From contig JAMXBB010000012.1 in assembly GCA_024138015.1 (NCBI GenBank), positions 24,192,991-24,256,990 on the forward strand: 64,000 bases of DNA. Reading direction: 5' to 3'. A program made the translations under genes and the position numbers. Numbering within the stretch: the stretch's first letter is position 1; the number at the start of each line of letters is the position of its first letter. Under the pieces are notes generated by a model. The model had not been told where the DNA came from and ran no database searches. It saw nothing but the letters and a program-made list of their open reading frames with translations. Below, piece by piece: positions 23,090-34,340 of this stretch. Source of the DNA: Lumnitzera littorea (taxonomy: Eukaryota > Streptophyta > Magnoliopsida > Myrtales > Combretaceae).

Positions 23090-24990
23090 CCATCACTAAT
23101 ATTTAAGTAAAATTATTTAAAATGAAAATATTATAATATTCATATATCATTAATAATGGTGAAGTAGTGGATAACGCTGACTAGTGGTGCCAAAATTATA
23201 GAATATTTATACAAAAAACTAGCTACAAAAAGCAAATTCCTTAAACACTTCTTCAAATGGACAATTTCTTAAAGGACCATACTAAGAATAAAATTCTATG
23301 TACTTTCATAGAAGGAAAAAGGTTCGAGAGGTTGTACATATGTTTTCATTTTAATTCAATAATTATATTATGTTAAAAACTTTATTATACCACAATGTTT
23401 GCAAATGCACATTTGCTAAAATATTATTTGACTGCAAGAGATTTTACATAACCATTTATCTTTTTTCAATAAAATTCTATTAAATTCCCTTAAAAATTTA
23501 TACCATTTAATACTATAAAACTAACTATATGGGATATTATAACAAATTTCTCAATAACCCCCTTTAACCCCATTAAACCACTGTCCCATTTCTATCTCCT
23601 TTCACTCTCCTACTTTTTGACTAAAATAACTTCACACTCAAGCACTCCCACTTTTTTCTCCTTCATCAATATATGGAAATATTATAATTGAAACTATTAC
23701 AGTAATATAATAAATAAGCATCGAACACATTATAATTAAAATGAAAATTACAATTGAATAATTACAGAGACATGATATAAAAGTTGCATATTTATAAAAG
23801 TAAAAGTATATTTATCTTTTTATGCACCCGTAATACAAGTGCATTTTCCTCTAGTGCTTTATTTAAAAGTTTAAAGAACTTGAAGACGACATTTCTTTCT
23901 CATACTCACTTTTTGTTTATTATTACAAAATATTTCAAAAACATTTTTGATGAGATATTATAGTGATTTATATCAAATACGCCGTTAAAAGTTCCAAGTG
24001 GTGATATGTGGGATGTAAAGTAGATAAATCATTTCAAGAAAACTAGCCTTAGTTGTCTAAGGGATGATCGTTGTTCATACATTTTTATTACATCGAGCAT
24101 GGACATCATCTTGTTTCTAAGCATGTGAAAAGGTGTTTATTTCTACTATGTTTGGATGGGTGTGAAACTATAGGAATATAAGGAAATCAATAGAAATCAA
24201 AGGAGATCATGTGTTTGGCTATTTCAATAAGGAGGTAAATCAAATGAAAAGGATGGAAGTGAGTGAAAATGTTTCCTCTGTTATGAAGTTACAAAAATAC
24301 CCTTAAAACAACTCCACATCTTATATTTTGAAGAGTAATATGGACTAATCATTATTTGGTTTCTCCTTTTATCATTTGTTTTCTATTAGCTAGACATGTG
24401 AAAAGCAAAATTTATCTATTTTCTTTTCTCTATTTCCATCCTTTATAACCAAATAAGGAAATATAATTATGTTCCTGCTGTTTTCCTTTCCTTTCTTTCC
24501 CTTGCTTTATTCGTATATGATTGTCTTTGAACAAGATAAAAGATGAAGTGCTGCCAAAATATGAAAAGTTTGCCATAAGTAGCCTCTAGGGAGAGAATAA
24601 GAGGTTTGACTATCAATTTAATGTACACATTCTTTTTAGATAATTTGAAGCTACTCCTAAGAGAGTTTAATAGCCTTTATGTCTCCATGACGAAAGGAGA
24701 GGTCACCTAATGTAAATAATAAACAGAACCAACTAAGGCTTGATATAATATATGATAATTGAATAACAAAAGGAAAATATATACGACCTGACTTTTTAGC
24801 TAAATTAATTGTAACTGATCTAAATCATCACTTTCAACTATTCTAAGCCTAATATGATGAGTCAACCCAAACCATGAAGTATCTAATCAGAAAGTAATTT
24901 TTGGTTCTATCCTAACCACATTCGTCCCTTCTAGAATCAATTGATCCACTACATGTACCATGCTGTCCTATCCTTAGTTGCATACATGCA
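23090..24990. other. AT-rich intergenic sequence
   Basis: No gene recognised. The stretch at about 24147-24540, starting near ATGTTTGGATGGGTG and ending near CCAAATAAGGAAAT, has the composition of a degenerate MITE, but a clear inverted-repeat pair was not demonstrated. Confidence 0.45.
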
Positions 24991-25566
24991 CCCATCTTCT
25001 TTCCATATGCCACCATCTTGTTTGACTATTGAACTTCATCATCTACCACTCCCATACATCATCCCTTTCCTTAGCTTCAAAATTTTTACCACAACATGGA
25101 TCACATACTATACATCTTCACATCCACCAGACCATAAGCTTCCTCTTCCTTATGTTTTTTTTTTTTTCCCTTTGCCCATAGCTTTTCCAATGTCACCATT
25201 GATATAGAATGGACACTAAGCTTTTGAACGTTTTTATCTATCATAAAGTCCTAATTTCCTCTAAATTATCCACCATGAAAACATCCTTAAGAGAGAAGTG
25301 GTTTGTATATATATTCATTTGATATGCCTTTATTCTTATTCTTATATGCTTGGTTGTTAAGTGCATTTTACTTATCACAAAGTCCGCATTTCCTCACAAT
25401 CATCTATTATGAGATCATTTAGAAAAAAGCCAGTTTGTATGTACATTCATTGGATATGCCTTTGTTTTCATTCTTATATTCTCATGTGCTGTGACATATA
25501 TAGTAGTATGGAAGGAACTTATATTTTTTCTTACATTTGTTAATTTTGATGAATTCAATTATGTGG
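24991..25566 (+). repeat. Unidentified dispersed repeat, copy 2 with internal duplication
   Basis: Related to 18038-18477 in the same orientation. Its 3' part is itself duplicated in tandem: about 25228-25356 and 25361-25491 share 'tatcataaagtcc..atttcctc', 'ccaccatgaaaac / ctattatgagatc' and 'tattcattkgatatgcctttgtt' with a period of about 133 bp. No protein family was recognised. Confidence 0.6.
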
Positions 25567-26430
25567 TTAGCCTTGTGTTTATTGAGCTGAACAAGCCTGA
25601 AATTGCTGGTTCATGAGCCGATGAATGCTTGAATTAGGATTGGCATGGCATGTAGGGAATATGGTCTTAGGGTCATTTACGTGAATCGATAGTTCAGGAC
25701 TTGTTCATGTGGCCCTTGAATAGCAATTTTTTTTTTGAACTTTTCTTTTTCAATTTAAATTTGCCACCTTACTCCCCTCTCCCGTAAATTAGAAATTTAA
25801 TTTTCTAGATGATTCTTCTTTTACATTTGCGAAATAATTCAGTTAGCTAGAGTGTCCAACTTAAAATTACAAGATTAAAATACAATGTATCGCTAAAATT
25901 GTAAATTATAAAATTTTATTTGTCGAATTAAAAATACATTGATTAAACATGAAAGTAAATTATAACTCATAATAATACAAGAAAACCAGTTCATATATGA
26001 AGAAATTAGTTATAGTAGAGATTTTTTTATTTGTTATTATTAATATCACTTTGAAAGTGTTTACGTATTAGTTAGTCGAAATCAAATCACTATAGTTTAG
26101 TATGATTTTTTATATTGGTCAATTTTAAATTAGGAAAAAAATGACAAATTTATGTAATTATCCATTTAATTTTTTTAAGGAAAAAAAGACCAATTTTTTT
26201 TTTTTTTTTTTTATAAATTTACTCACCTAAATTGGTTGGCCTAATTGCTAATTCATGAGCCTACTAAATTGACGGGCTTTCATCACTAAACCATTAGGAC
26301 TTGGTAATTTACCACACAATTTAAGCTTGCAATGGTAGGCTTGACTGGTTCGTCGATCCGTCGGACCGATTTATGATTCAAAACCAGCATTTAGACAAGT
26401 CTAACCTTGTTATGTGACAAAACTTCCTTT
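25567..26430. repeat. Possible degenerate hAT-like non-autonomous element
   Basis: The left side reads GGTTAGCCTTGTGTTTATTG (about 25566) and the reverse complement near the right side reads GGTTAGACTTGTCTAAATGC (about 26405). The interior has GC-richer 'cggttcatgagcc / cgtcggaccgatttatg' phrases flanking an AT-rich core, a look shared with 32428-33035. A convincing 8-bp target duplication was not found. Tentative. Confidence 0.3.
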
Positions 26431-28019
26431 AGGTGCTGGATGACTCAAGTTCACCCTGACTAACATAGTGTGCAGAGTAGAGTAACAATCCTATTCGACT
26501 AAACCCCTTAAGCGGCCAATAGATGACTTGCAATTCTTACTCTAAATCTAATTGACTATACACCACATCATGCTTTTTGACGTCATGTTAGTACCTTAAA
26601 TGCCAAACAGCGAGCCAACTAGGCACTTGGTTAGCTCCAATCACTTCGACCTGTACTTAAACCATGAAATTTGATATAATTCTCTTAGATGTTTAAGGGC
26701 TTGATCATAATAGACTTTTACCGTCCAACAAAGAGAGTTGGGAGGAGAGGGGGACGGTTAAGTTTTGATAGTTTATCTTAGCCTTGAGCCTCCATGCCTA
26801 GAGCTTAACCCATTAACCACGCTTAAACAAGGCAAGGCGAATAATATAGCAGTTAATATAGAAATTGCCAATAATCTAATGTTTCTCTCTCATGATCGAA
26901 TCGATGATAGTTAAAAATTAGATAGAATCAGTGAATTATGGGAAATATAAATAATCTCAAAGTCATCAAGGTAAGGGATCTAAAACCTCAATCTCATAAT
27001 GCGTCTCCTACCACTCTAAACTATTTCTTTCTCTTATTCATAATATTGACTTGAACATTAGAGTCTATATATTAGATATACCTTTGAGCCTTATAGCTTA
27101 CATGTTCTCTTTTGGAAATCTCACTCCTTTATATGTATCTTTACTTGGTGTAAGCCCAATACCATTGAGAAAGCAACAACATGACTAATTATGTTAGTCT
27201 AACTGATAAATTGTTTTCTAGTCCAAAACTTGACAAAGTAATCAAGTTTGTCATGTTTCTTTAGGTTAAGTCTTGTATTTTAGTTTGATTTTCTTTTTAT
27301 CCCAGCACAATAATGCATGTAAAATGGGCAACTAAATAATTGCTTGATCCGGTTTATTTTTTTTTATTTTTTATTTTTTAACTTGATCTCATCCATTATT
27401 AGCTTTTCCCCTCTTTATTTTTATTAAAAACATCATTCGGGAAAGGACTTAGAGTACAAGGTTAATTCAATCTTAATTGTGCATCAAATGACAATGGAAA
27501 GTACGTTAATTTTGCAAGTTATGTGTTTGTTAAAAAGAAAGACACAAATCATGATTTTGTAAATGAATTAAAGCACATATCATATTTTTATAATTTTCCA
27601 AAGAAAAAAATAATTTTAAATATATACAAGATAATAATGATACATTTGATTAACTTTACGAGGATGCAATAGAATAGTTATTCCTTCCTCACGAAAGTAT
27701 TCCTATATTTCATCCGTAGAATAACTATTTTATGAAACCAATATTATTAAAAAATAAGAAATAGCGGTTTATTTGTAAAATTAAGAGAGTAATTATTACT
27801 GAATTTCTTTATTTATGAGATATTAAAGGAACTACATGAGATAGTTGTTATTATTTTATCGTATTTTTGAAGAAGTGCAATTTTATGCTTAACTCGTATG
27901 TTGTAAATATACATTTTCGTAAAAGGTTGTTTTCATTATAACGTAATGCAATAGAGTATAGTCCACTCTACAGCAAAGAAACGTTAAGGCGACTTTCCCT
28001 TTGTTTATTCACTTCATCA
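26431..28019. other. Intergenic and promoter-proximal sequence upstream of RRA
   Basis: No gene recognised. The first 400 bp are less AT-rich and may be a decayed repeat. The rest is AT-rich. Confidence 0.5.
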
Positions 28020-28144
28020 ACTAAACTCTCTCCTCATAAGGGAAGTCTTCCTCCTTTCTCTCTCTGTCTCTCTCAACCCAACCTCCACTATTCAACTTCC
28101 CTCTCCCTTTCTCTCTCTATCTCCCTCTCGTCAACCCATTAAAC
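28020..28144 (+). promoter_or_regulatory. CT-rich 5' leader of the RRA gene
   Basis: A run of CTCTCTC and CCCTCTC phrases directly precedes the start codon. Such pyrimidine-rich stretches are typical of plant leaders and core promoters. No convincing TATA box was pinned down. Confidence 0.6.
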
Positions 28145-30482
28145 ATGGCGGTTCGAAGAGACGGTTCGCTGATGCGAGAAAAAGCTCAACCACTTCGTGG
28201 ATCTCGAATCGCCGTGGCTGTCGTGATCGGAATTCTACTGGGTTGCGCCCTCGCTTTCTTGTACCCAAATGGCTTGTTCAACTCCGATCCACCTGCCCGC
28301 CTCAAACGAATCTCTAAACTGGACTCGGCTGACCCGGTTTGAAATTCTAATCCCATTCATGGATATATTCAGTTCGTCTCCATTACGCTATTCTTTCTTT
28401 TTGTTTTGTTTCTTTCTTCCTGGAATAGTAAAGTTTGGGAGCGTTGACTTTTTCAATATCGTTGACTCCGATGTTGCTTGTTGCTTGTAACCGATAGATT
28501 AAGATGCATTTTGGCATTTCAACTGAATTATGATACGAGTAAGCGAGTGTCCTTAGAATTAAGCATCATGTCGAAATTTTTTTTTACTGTAATACAATGC
28601 CATGCTATCATTGTTAGTGAATTCCTTAGATAAATAAGATAATTAAACTCGCTTTATTTTGTTCTTATCAATGCTCGGCGCACTTTTTAGTGAACTGTTA
28701 AAAGAATTATTGTTTAAAATGTGATGTAGTGATGCCATTGAGGAAAAGTTACTGAAATTTTTATTCATAATTTGTTATGCCTATTTATGGGAACTATTAG
28801 GTTTCATTATGATTGTAATTAGTACTACTATGAGTTAGGCAATTGCATGTAGTAAATGGGTTCAAAGCTTCAATTACGCAAAAAGAGTAAAAAATATAGA
28901 AATTTTAACCGTGTAAGTGATCATGTAGTGGATTTTGAAGGTGGACAAAGTTTCTTGTCCCAAGTTAGTTGTCCATATCTCTATCAATTACACGCTGTCA
29001 TGTGCGAGTGAAAATGTAAAAAGTGGGGTCATCTAATAGCCATACTGCATATCAGTGCTTGTTTGATGGAGATGAGGTCGGACATATCATTCAGGAGTAG
29101 GCAAATTTAATCCACCTTAGGCTACTTGTTTATCAAATGTGCCTTTGATAAAATTGTAAAGCTGGATGTGGCCTGGAATGTTAACCTGGTGTATTCAATG
29201 TACTTTGCAGACAAAAATTTAGATATGGTCACAGTAAATCTATTCCATGTTCGATACTCTTTGATGTCTGTCATAATAGTTGGCTTGTTCCAAGCTAAAC
29301 ATGTGTGCCAATTGAGTACAACTGGAAGCTTATGTTTTGATGTTTTGTGCTTTTGTTTTGATCTTATAGGTTGGTTCATGTGAATCATCAGAACGAGTTA
29401 ACATTCTTAAGTCTGATATAGTATCATTATCAGAGAAGAATGCCAAGTTGAAGAAGCAGATCAGGGAATTGAATGAAAAGCTGAGGTTGGCAGAGCAAGG
29501 AAAAGATGATGCTCAAAAACAGTTCTCTGTGTTAGGTAAACAGTACAAGGCTGGACCTTTTGGTACTGTCAAGGGCTTGAGAACTAGTCCAACTGTTCTG
29601 CCTGATGAATCGGTGAATCCAAGATTGGCTAAACTATTGGAGGAGGTTGCTGTGGGAAAAGAGCTTATAGTGGCACTTGCTAATTCCAATGTGAAACAAA
29701 TGCTTGAGGTCTGGTTTACGAGTATCAAGAATGTTGGCATACCTAATTACCTTGTTGTAGCGTTAGATGATGAGATTGCTGAGTTCTGCAAATCAAATGA
29801 TGTCCCTATGTATAAACGAGATCCAGACAAAGGGATTGATCAAATTGGTAAGACAGGAGGCAACCATGCTGTCTCAGGATTGAAATTCCGCATCCTGAGG
29901 GAGTTCTTACAGCTTGGATACAGTGTTCTTCTCTCAGATGTGGACATAGTTTACTTGCAGAATCCATTTGATTACCTGTATCGAGATTCTGACGTGGAGT
30001 CTATGACGGATGGTCATAACAACATGACAGCTTATGGTTACAATGACGTATTTGATGAACTTGCCATGGGTTGGGCTAGGTATGCCCATACAATGAGAAT
30101 ATGGGTTTACAACTCAGGATTTTTCTATATAAGGCCTACTATACCGTCAATTGAGCTTCTGGATCGTGTAGCTCATCGGCTTGCTACACAGCCAAACTCA
30201 TGGGACCAAGCAGTTTTCAATGAGGAGCTATTTTTTCCGTCACATCCTGGGTATGAGGGGCTTCATGCCGCTAAGAGAACTATGGACTTCTATAAATTTA
30301 TGAACAGTAAGGTACTTTTTAAGACTGTTAGAAAAGATTCCAAGCTTCGCAAGTTGTTGCCGGTCATTGTGCATGTTAATTACCACCCGGATAAACTTCC
30401 ACGGATGAAAGCAGTTGTAGAGTTCTATGTCAATGGAAAGAAGGATGCTCTGAAACCCTTCCCAGACGGCTCTCGGTGGTAG
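28145..30482 (+). CDS. RRA: Arabinosyltransferase RRA family (GT77)
   Basis: Exons 28145-28336 and 29370-30482 give 434 residues; the 1033-bp intron is phase 0 (CCG|GTTTGA ... CTTATAG|GTT). Family members (RRA1-3) are Golgi glycosyltransferases of GT77 that extend arabinofuranose chains on hydroxyprolines of extensins and related wall proteins. The N-terminus is a short basic tail, then one membrane segment (about residues 22-40, IAVAVVIGILLGCALAFLY) as in a type II Golgi protein. A charged coiled-coil stem follows (about 72-115), and then the catalytic domain, with the DxD metal/nucleotide-sugar motif as LLSDVDIVYLQNPF (D254 and D256). The protein ends PFPDGSRW. Length fits the family (about 430). 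Which of RRA1, 2 or 3 it matches cannot be decided here. It is followed on the same strand by the JAC1-like gene. Confidence 0.93.
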
Positions 30483-31370
30483 GAACAAGAGTAGCCCGAT
30501 AACTTTCTGATATATCTTTCATATTCAGAGCACTGGAAGCTGATGGGTAACGCATTGACAAAGGAAAACATAGAGAGATTCTTTCTTTTGGTTGAATTAC
30601 CGATCCATCAGTTTCTATTTGAATTTTGGTTAGGGAAAAGCTATCTAATCTGGAAGTGCATCAAGACACTTGCCATACGATACAATGTTTTAGCTCAAAT
30701 GTTTGCCACCAGTGATTCTCTCTGCCTGCAATTCTCACTGTCATTACAATATCATCAGTTTCTTTTTGTGGTAGTTTTTGTATTAAAAGTTGAGTACTAG
30801 TGTGTTATTTCAACATCAATTGTTTTCTCCAGCCTCTTGCCATTTTCAGCTTGTTAAGCTGCCCTGCCAACTTAAAACTAGTCTTGATCATTTTGCAAAA
30901 ATCAGTTCAACTGTCTGGTGGATGCATTTTCGTTTCCGAATTGAACTAAATCACAAAGCATTACAAGCCACTCATACCCGCTAAATTTCTGCTGGATTTC
31001 ACCATTACAAACCATTCATTTCCGCTCAGGCCCGTTCATCTGCCTACATTATAGTATTGGTTCAAAATTAGCAAGTCAAACTGTTCAGCGAGGTGGAAGC
31101 GCCTGCAGCTGCGTTCGAAATCGGTCCTTGAGCACCAGCAACCCCCTCCCCAAACATAGAGCTTCTTTGCCATCATAAATAAGTGCATGCTGATATTTTT
31201 CACTTCTTGCTGCCAGCATAGCTGGCATGTGGCTCTACTCATTGGGGTTTGTCACCATAGGATGTCAACTTGCAAAGCCTCTGAGCACCATATCAAAAGG
31301 ATTAAACCTTTAGAATGGTTAGCTATAAATCTTAGAGTATTAATCTTTATATAATCATTATAACTAGTAC
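30483..31370 (+). other. 3' flank of the RRA gene
   Basis: The first few hundred bases are probably the 3' untranslated region. The minor open frames here (30543-30984, +; 31036-31242, -) show no family resemblance. The stretch 31070-31250 is GC-richer than its surroundings and unexplained. Confidence 0.5.
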
Positions 31371-31710
31371 AATAACTAACTCATCTAAAAGCTTAAGTTT
31401 ATAGATGAATTGTAGTGGTTATAACATAATATCAAAATAGGAGATCATGAGTTCAAACCTTTGCATTGTGAATCAACTCCAAATCAAGTCTTCCACTTAT
31501 TGGGCCATATTCAAAGTTCCAGTCCACAAGTGAGAGGGAGTGTTAAATAAGAAATATAATGGTCCACATTAAGTTTTTCACTTATTAGACCTTATTCAAA
31601 GTTTCAACACATAAGTGAGAGGAAGTGTTAAATAAGAAATATAATGATCCATATCATATCTATTAGCTCAAGCTTTTAGAGCTTTTAGATGAGTTAGTTG
31701 TAAAAACTTA
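31371..31710 (+). mobile_element. TRIM-like short LTR-retroelement remnant
   Basis: An LTR end reading GTGGTTATAACA (to 31428) is followed by TAATATCAAAATAGG, a decayed form of the TGGTATCAGAG primer-binding site (tRNA-Met type). A polypurine-like GTGAGAGGGAG then leads directly into TGTTAAATAAG at 31542, the expected start of the second LTR. The polypurine tract and LTR start recur at 31616 and 31627 (TGTTAAATAAGAAATATAAT), giving an 85-bp tandem step. The outer parts contain inverted CTCATCTAAAAGCTTAAG (31379) and CTTTTAGATGAG (31683). No coding capacity. The limits are approximate. Confidence 0.6.
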
Positions 31711-34340
31711 TAAAGTTGTTACTCAATTGATTTATTGATTTGCTCTCTATAAATCCGCTATATGTTGTGATGCATATCTTTTGCCCAAGCAACATCTAGT
31801 GATTATTTAATATAAGGCCTATTTTTGTTTCCTCTTTTTTTTAAATTAATATATGGTTGGCAATTAAGGATTCAATATATTTGTTCATTCGAACTTTAGA
31901 TGAAAACATCAAAATTTAGAAAGGAAAATGAAGTAAAAGGGCCTAAAGTCTTTAACACCAGTGCTAAATGTTAGGCATAATTTGTTCCTCTTGTCATCTT
32001 CACTTCCTGAATATCCTTAAGCAATCCTACTCCTCGGGATCTCATTTCACTACCTCTGTGAAGTTGTTCGATCCTAATAAGGTTTTCACATTCTAATTGA
32101 TTGTTGTTCTTTTCAATTATCGATTATTGTGTATAAAGAAAAGTTAGGATCTACAATGAATGTCTTTTATAATCTCTTTACTTGTTATTTCTCATGTGTT
32201 TTGTGGTTTGTGATATATAAGATAGAATTTAGATCTAATCCCACCACACTACAATGCCATTGATTTATATTGATTTAATTTATTTTGGATCTTTTATTAT
32301 ACTTTTGCTCATGTTTCTAAATTTCTCTGTAAGGAACTAATTCGTTGGTCTAATTCCTCTTGGGATTCACAAATAGGTGGGTCCAACTAAGTTGGGTAGG
32401 GTTAGGTCATCATATCTAATTCTACTTAGAGGTACACATTGGGTCAAGCTAGTTTGGAATTGGCTTTAAGCTATCGGTTCATGGGTCAGTAATTATTTGA
32501 GCCGACCGTCCCTTAAGGCTATGGGTCTTAGCAAGTTTATGTCCAGTTTGCATGAACAAGTTATTCAAGGGCCGATTCGAAGGCCCTTAGACTATGTTTT
32601 TTTACATATTTTTTAAAAATTTAATCTACATTTTCGTTATTACTATTAATAATTTTTTGTTTACTAGTGTATTTATATTTTTTTTCCAAAAAATTCTAAT
32701 ACTTTATATGAACATGTAATGAAGAGTGAATGGTTTACTTTCATTTTCTATTAAATTTTTTTTTTCTGAAATAATTAATTTGGACTGCATAAGTATGATG
32801 ATTTTTTTTTGTTTTATTTTTAAATTAAAGTTTAGGTAGATCCAAATTGACGGCTGAACTGCCGGTTTAACCAATACATCGACTAACTGATTCAAGGGCT
32901 TGCTAGATCGGTGATTCTCTAAGGTTGAATCACCAAACCTTCTAAGCCATTAGAGCCTAATGATTCCTCTACCAATTCAGGCCCATCCTTATCTAGGTTG
33001 GGCCGGCTCGAAGTTCTACCTTGCACAAATCTAACTCTATTTATACGGTCTAAAAAAGGTGTATTGATCAACCATTATGGGCTATGCTACTAGTACCTAA
33101 GGGAGGACTCCAATGGCTTCTTGCTTTATGCTTTTTTATTATCTTGATTACTTCTTATTTTTATGATATAATATGCTTAAGTATATTAAATTGTGCATTA
33201 ATATGCTATCAAGTGCATTAGAATGTCCATGAATAGATCTATAAAAAATAATTATTTATTCTATCTCTATAAAGTTAAGCAAACATACCATTAAACTTTA
33301 ATTATATACACTATATCTTAAGAAATAAATTTTACAAATTTAAAAAATCCACATCCGTAAAAAGAAGCTCCTAAATTCAGGGCCACAAAACAATCATGAA
33401 AGCCAATCATATTATACCGATTTGAAATATCCAATAATTTTCAAAGAAATGTTTACTCAGAAGACATCATTTAATATACGCAACTTCTACACGCTATTGA
33501 AAATTTTATCAGGCCATAATGCCAGAATACGACAAGACGAACGTGCGGACATTTCCCCAAGTTGCTATCGGGAAAACGAACCCGTAAGTACGTTACCTTC
33601 ACACAAAACACGCCTATTAACGGTCACCAAGAGAAATCTATTTAATTTTTAAAATACAAAAACGCATACCATAAACCTCAAAAATCTTACCCAAACAAAA
33701 CCACAAGTAGCTGTTCTGTTGTTAGTATTTATTTTATTTTTAATTTACATTCACTTAAATTTTAATTATTAATAATTCAGATTTAAAATCACATGATCGA
33801 TGTTATCAAAAATAGAGTTCGGACGATAGAATCTCTCCTAAATTTAATATAATATACTCTTCCGCTCGTCGTTTCCACCGTTTTCCTTATCCACACAAGT
33901 TGTTCCAACCATGCATGTGTGGCTTCCGATTCTTGGGTTTCGATTTCAACTCAAAACCAAACCCTCCCTACTGTCTACTCTGTCGTATTCCGTCTTTTCG
34001 CTTTCAGTACTATTCTCTTCCAACATCCTCATTTCATGAACTGTCTCGTTTCATTAAAAAATACTGATGAACATCCTTAATCCCTGTCTCTCTGCAGCTT
34101 TGTCTTCGCACCAAGATGTAATCTTTTGTTGTGCAGTGTAGTCTTCAAGCTTTAAAGAAAAATGGGTTTCCCGCCAAATTTTAGTTTGATTGTTTATTCC
34201 ATATTGGGTTGGTTTCAGTGAGTCACAAGGCAACAAAAAAAACAAAAAAAAAGAGAGAAGATTTGAAATTTGTCAGTGAAGTTTAAAATTTTTTTTTGTT
34301 GAAGGGCATTTAATATATTTATTTTGTTTTTGGTTTTGAA
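31711..34340. other. Intergenic sequence between RRA and JAC1
   Basis: No gene recognised. About 32428-33035 is a possible degenerate hAT-like element: the left tip TAGAGGTACACA and the reverse complement of the right tip TAGATTTGTGCAA resemble each other, with 'gggccggctc'-type phrases inside. No target duplication was established. The last 450 bp before 34341 should hold the JAC1 promoter; a pyrimidine-rich tract lies at about 33855-33895. Confidence 0.45.

Noticed and set aside
29126..29383. Frames on both strands in the RRA intron
   Set aside because: They fall in the intron just before the second exon and are not shared with known RRA proteins; the splice junction is in phase without them.
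31036..31242. 68-codon minus-strand frame downstream of RRA
   Set aside because: GC-richer than its surroundings and opens with a Cys/Trp-rich stretch, but it matches no family and has no plausible upstream gene structure.
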